Origin: Diphasiastrum complanatum
Taxonomy: Eukaryota > Streptophyta > Lycopodiopsida > Lycopodiales > Lycopodiaceae
DNA length: 64,000 bases
Reading direction: 5' to 3'
Assembly: GCA_029204225.1 (NCBI GenBank)
Contig: CM055094.1
Location: forward strand, 31,917,841-31,981,840
Position 1 is the first letter of the stretch. Every line of letters begins with the position of its first letter. The notes under the pieces were generated by a model. It was not told the origin of the DNA, did no database searches, and saw only the letters and a list, made by a program, of their open reading frames with translations. Shown here one piece after another: positions 63,101 through 64,000 of the stretch. The translations under genes and the position numbers were made by a program.

Positions 63101-63866
63101 ATCATTCTATGCAAATGTTGAACCCATTAAAAATGAATTTGCTGGATGCTTGCTTACTGCAATAGTTCTCGCAATTGTGTCCAGACTCTAGTTGCATGAC
63201 TTTTGTTACCACTGTGTTCAGTAACCTTGAATAATTGTTCTCTTGAGAGCAAGGCAGCAACACTGTTTGTTATGGGCTTCTACCAAGCCAGGTTTTGTTT
63301 TTGTGGTTTGTGGGACGGGGGACTGTTTAGCATATGATATTCATAATGCAAGATCCAACACAGCCAACTGATATTGCCTTGGTATACCCTGATTCATTTG
63401 GGTTAGCAATTATCTATCTGTTTCCCCATTGTTTCTTTGTTTATATCAAAGCATAGCCTGGCTTTTCTTTTCTTTAGTTCTTCTATAGAAAAAGGGACAG
63501 TGGATATGAGAACACCTCCTAGCCTCTCATAACTGATTTTAAGGACATACATATTAGCTTCAATAAAACATGAGAGTTTTGTTAACACCCTTGGTACTGT
63601 TGTTTCCATAGGTTGAACTTCATCCATTCTGGAGACAAGATGAGCTGGTTAACTTTTGCCAAAACAAAGGGATTCATGTCTCAGCCCATACTCCTTTGGG
63701 TGTTCCAGATACGAGCTTAAGCAGTTTCAGTGCAAATAGAAGAGAAGAGGAAATAGAAGCACCAAGTGCACCCATCTTTACTAAATCCCGTTCTGTACAT
63801 GTGCCACTATTGAGGACTTCTGTCATTGCTAGTATTGCAGAGCGTCTTGGCAAGACTCCTGCTCAG
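57112..63866 (+). CDS. NADP(H)-dependent aldo-keto reductase, 5' part, two exons seen; 3' end outside the window
   Basis: Aldo-keto reductases reduce aldehydes and ketones with NADPH in the cytosol; the exact substrate cannot be told. Exon 1 is 57112-57672 (187 codons, ending GTGAATCAG|GTATTT). Exon 2 is 63612-63866 (85 codons, CCATAG|GTTGAA to GCTCAG|GTTTGT). Both junctions are phase 0 and rebuild the family motif VNQ-VELHPFWRQDEL. The catalytic tetrad is complete: Asp46 and Tyr51 in HLDCAHLYGNE, Lys82 in TSKLW, His115 in LVHWPD. Other family motifs: VGLGTWQ at the start, AAAIGVSNFS near residue 161, and HVSAHTPLG in exon 2. About 272 of the usual 310-320 residues are encoded; the coenzyme-binding C-terminal part (compare PKS-NP-RI-EN) must lie beyond 64000. 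The 5,939-bp intron between the exons holds a copia element and LTR-like pieces. It resembles the plant AKR4-type enzymes. Confidence 0.92.
57673..60072. other. Aldo-keto reductase intron 1, first part
   Basis: No coding is recognised. It contains a strong hairpin (58853-58895), a TGGTATCCAAGC primer-site-like sequence at 58940, and an LTR-start-like block at 58998-59105 (TGTTAGAATTAATGTTCAC) related to 29907 and 60073. A (TGCATG)n-type run lies at 59824-59853. Confidence 0.4.
58853..58895. other. Perfect 12-bp stem hairpin
   Basis: CCCCCTCACCCC (58853-58864) and GGGGTGAGGGGG (58884-58895) form a perfect 12-bp GC-rich stem around a 19-nt loop. No T-run follows on either strand as a terminator would need. 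Confidence 0.9.
60107..60651 (+). other. 545-bp segment present only in the 5' LTR, bounded by CTTAG repeats
   Basis: The 5' LTR reads CCCCTTAG at 60100-60106, then 545 bp, then CTTAGAAATACG at 60652. The 3' LTR reads CCCCTTCGAAATAC with nothing between. The extra segment contains GGCCATGCCTACGTGCTATTTTAG-type sequence related to the LTR-like blocks at 29950 and 59060. It is therefore probably original LTR sequence, deleted from the 3' LTR between the CTTAG repeats, rather than an insertion. Confidence 0.6.
61144..61233 (+). repeat. 30-bp x 3 tandem repeat in the copia leader
   Basis: Three adjacent 30-bp units (61144, 61174, 61204), each ACAGATCCAAACTG-T-GTTTTC-AGATCTG with one or two changes. 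The following 200 bp (61300-61460) holds further irregular repeats of GACCTGATC-TTGCC-GATTGCTACTGTTT. All lie between the primer site and the gag start. Confidence 0.9.
61531..62037 (+). pseudogene. Copia gag of the deleted element
   Basis: From ATG at 61531: ESSEPDGTNYSIWKFKMQN, LQDREYWEIVIGVKIPP, EEAWDILKNLYETVNQS, then TGA, then TNKLHTLKMGTCESVMDYF and LVSIMLNSLP. This is UBN2-type copia gag with one stop. It breaks after LNSLP, where the integrase piece is joined. Confidence 0.8.
62001..62660 (+). pseudogene. Copia integrase C-terminal region joined to the pol tail
   Basis: YQNRSPTKIVENRTPEEAYT, KPDVSHLKLFGSIAYANIP, CLFLGYDSQEKGYRLYG and KVIISKDVIFDE are the copia integrase C-terminal blocks. 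The frame then passes through an acidic linker to QKDIAKKKFKSQKFMKLLGV. Its alternative frame resembles ATNIFTK, the end of copia pol. It is open for 219 codons across a junction that lacks reverse transcriptase and RNase H. The joined frame could in principle be translated, but it has no known function. Confidence 0.8.
62860..63611. other. Aldo-keto reductase intron 1, last part
   Basis: AT-rich intron sequence with no recognisable coding. The minus-strand frames (66 and 74 codons) have no motif. The branch region and the acceptor (TTTCCATAG) at 63603-63611 close the intron. Confidence 0.5.
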
Positions 63867-64000
63867 GTTTGTTACTTTTTTAAAGTTCGCAATTCACGAT
63901 CATGATCGTTTAACAGTATTATGTCTATTGCAGTAAAAAGTTTCACACTAATTATGAAAAGACAGCAAACGACAAACATAAAGCAATCTCCAATCAAGAA

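Overview
The window looks like nuclear DNA of a land plant. It has spliced genes with long introns, an eIF6 gene and an aldo-keto reductase gene of plant type, Ty1/copia, Ty3/gypsy and CACTA (En/Spm) transposons, very long CT/GA microsatellites, AT-rich spacers and almost no dense coding. Introns of 5-6 kb filled with retrotransposon debris suggest a large genome (fern, lycophyte or gymnosperm scale). The species cannot be named from the sequence alone.

Layout. 1-1.5 kb: end of a minus-strand gypsy element (PBS, LTR). 1.7-3.7 kb and 8.56-9.99 kb: two decayed direct copies of an unfamiliar multi-exon, transposase-like gene; copy 2 faces, tail to tail, a second unknown gene (10.1-11.4 kb). Between the copies is an unrecognised minus-strand gene (4.8-6.6 kb) with a possible promoter near 7.4 kb. 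11.64-12.33 kb: a foldback/MULE-like element, followed within 5 bp by an intronless copy of a centromeric histone H3 (CENH3). 13.3-14.0 kb: an unknown minus-strand gene remnant. 17.9-21.6 kb: a minus-strand copia element split by an LTR. 22.4-24.4 kb: a plus-strand copia remnant.

26.3-33.25 kb: a complete eIF6 gene on the minus strand. Its seven coding exons add up to 738 nt, exactly 245 codons plus stop. One 5.2-kb intron holds mobile-element debris. 34.9-49.6 kb is a nest of transposons: a solo LTR with a perfect 5-bp target duplication, a copia 3' end and truncated LTR, a plus-strand copia element broken at its reverse transcriptase by a CACTA element with divergent tnp2-like and Transposase_24-like genes, then the LTR and gag start of another copia element. 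49.6-57 kb is mostly non-coding, with a gypsy protease remnant and unknown ORFs. 57.1 kb to the window end is an aldo-keto reductase gene whose first two exons are separated by a 5.9-kb intron carrying an internally deleted copia element; its 3' end lies outside the window.

Only eIF6, the aldo-keto reductase and perhaps the 4.8-6.6 kb gene look like intact host genes. The rest is mobile DNA at various stages of decay. The best candidate for something undescribed is the transposase-like family at 1.7-3.7 and 8.5-11.4 kb. The most surprising single object is the CENH3 retrocopy.
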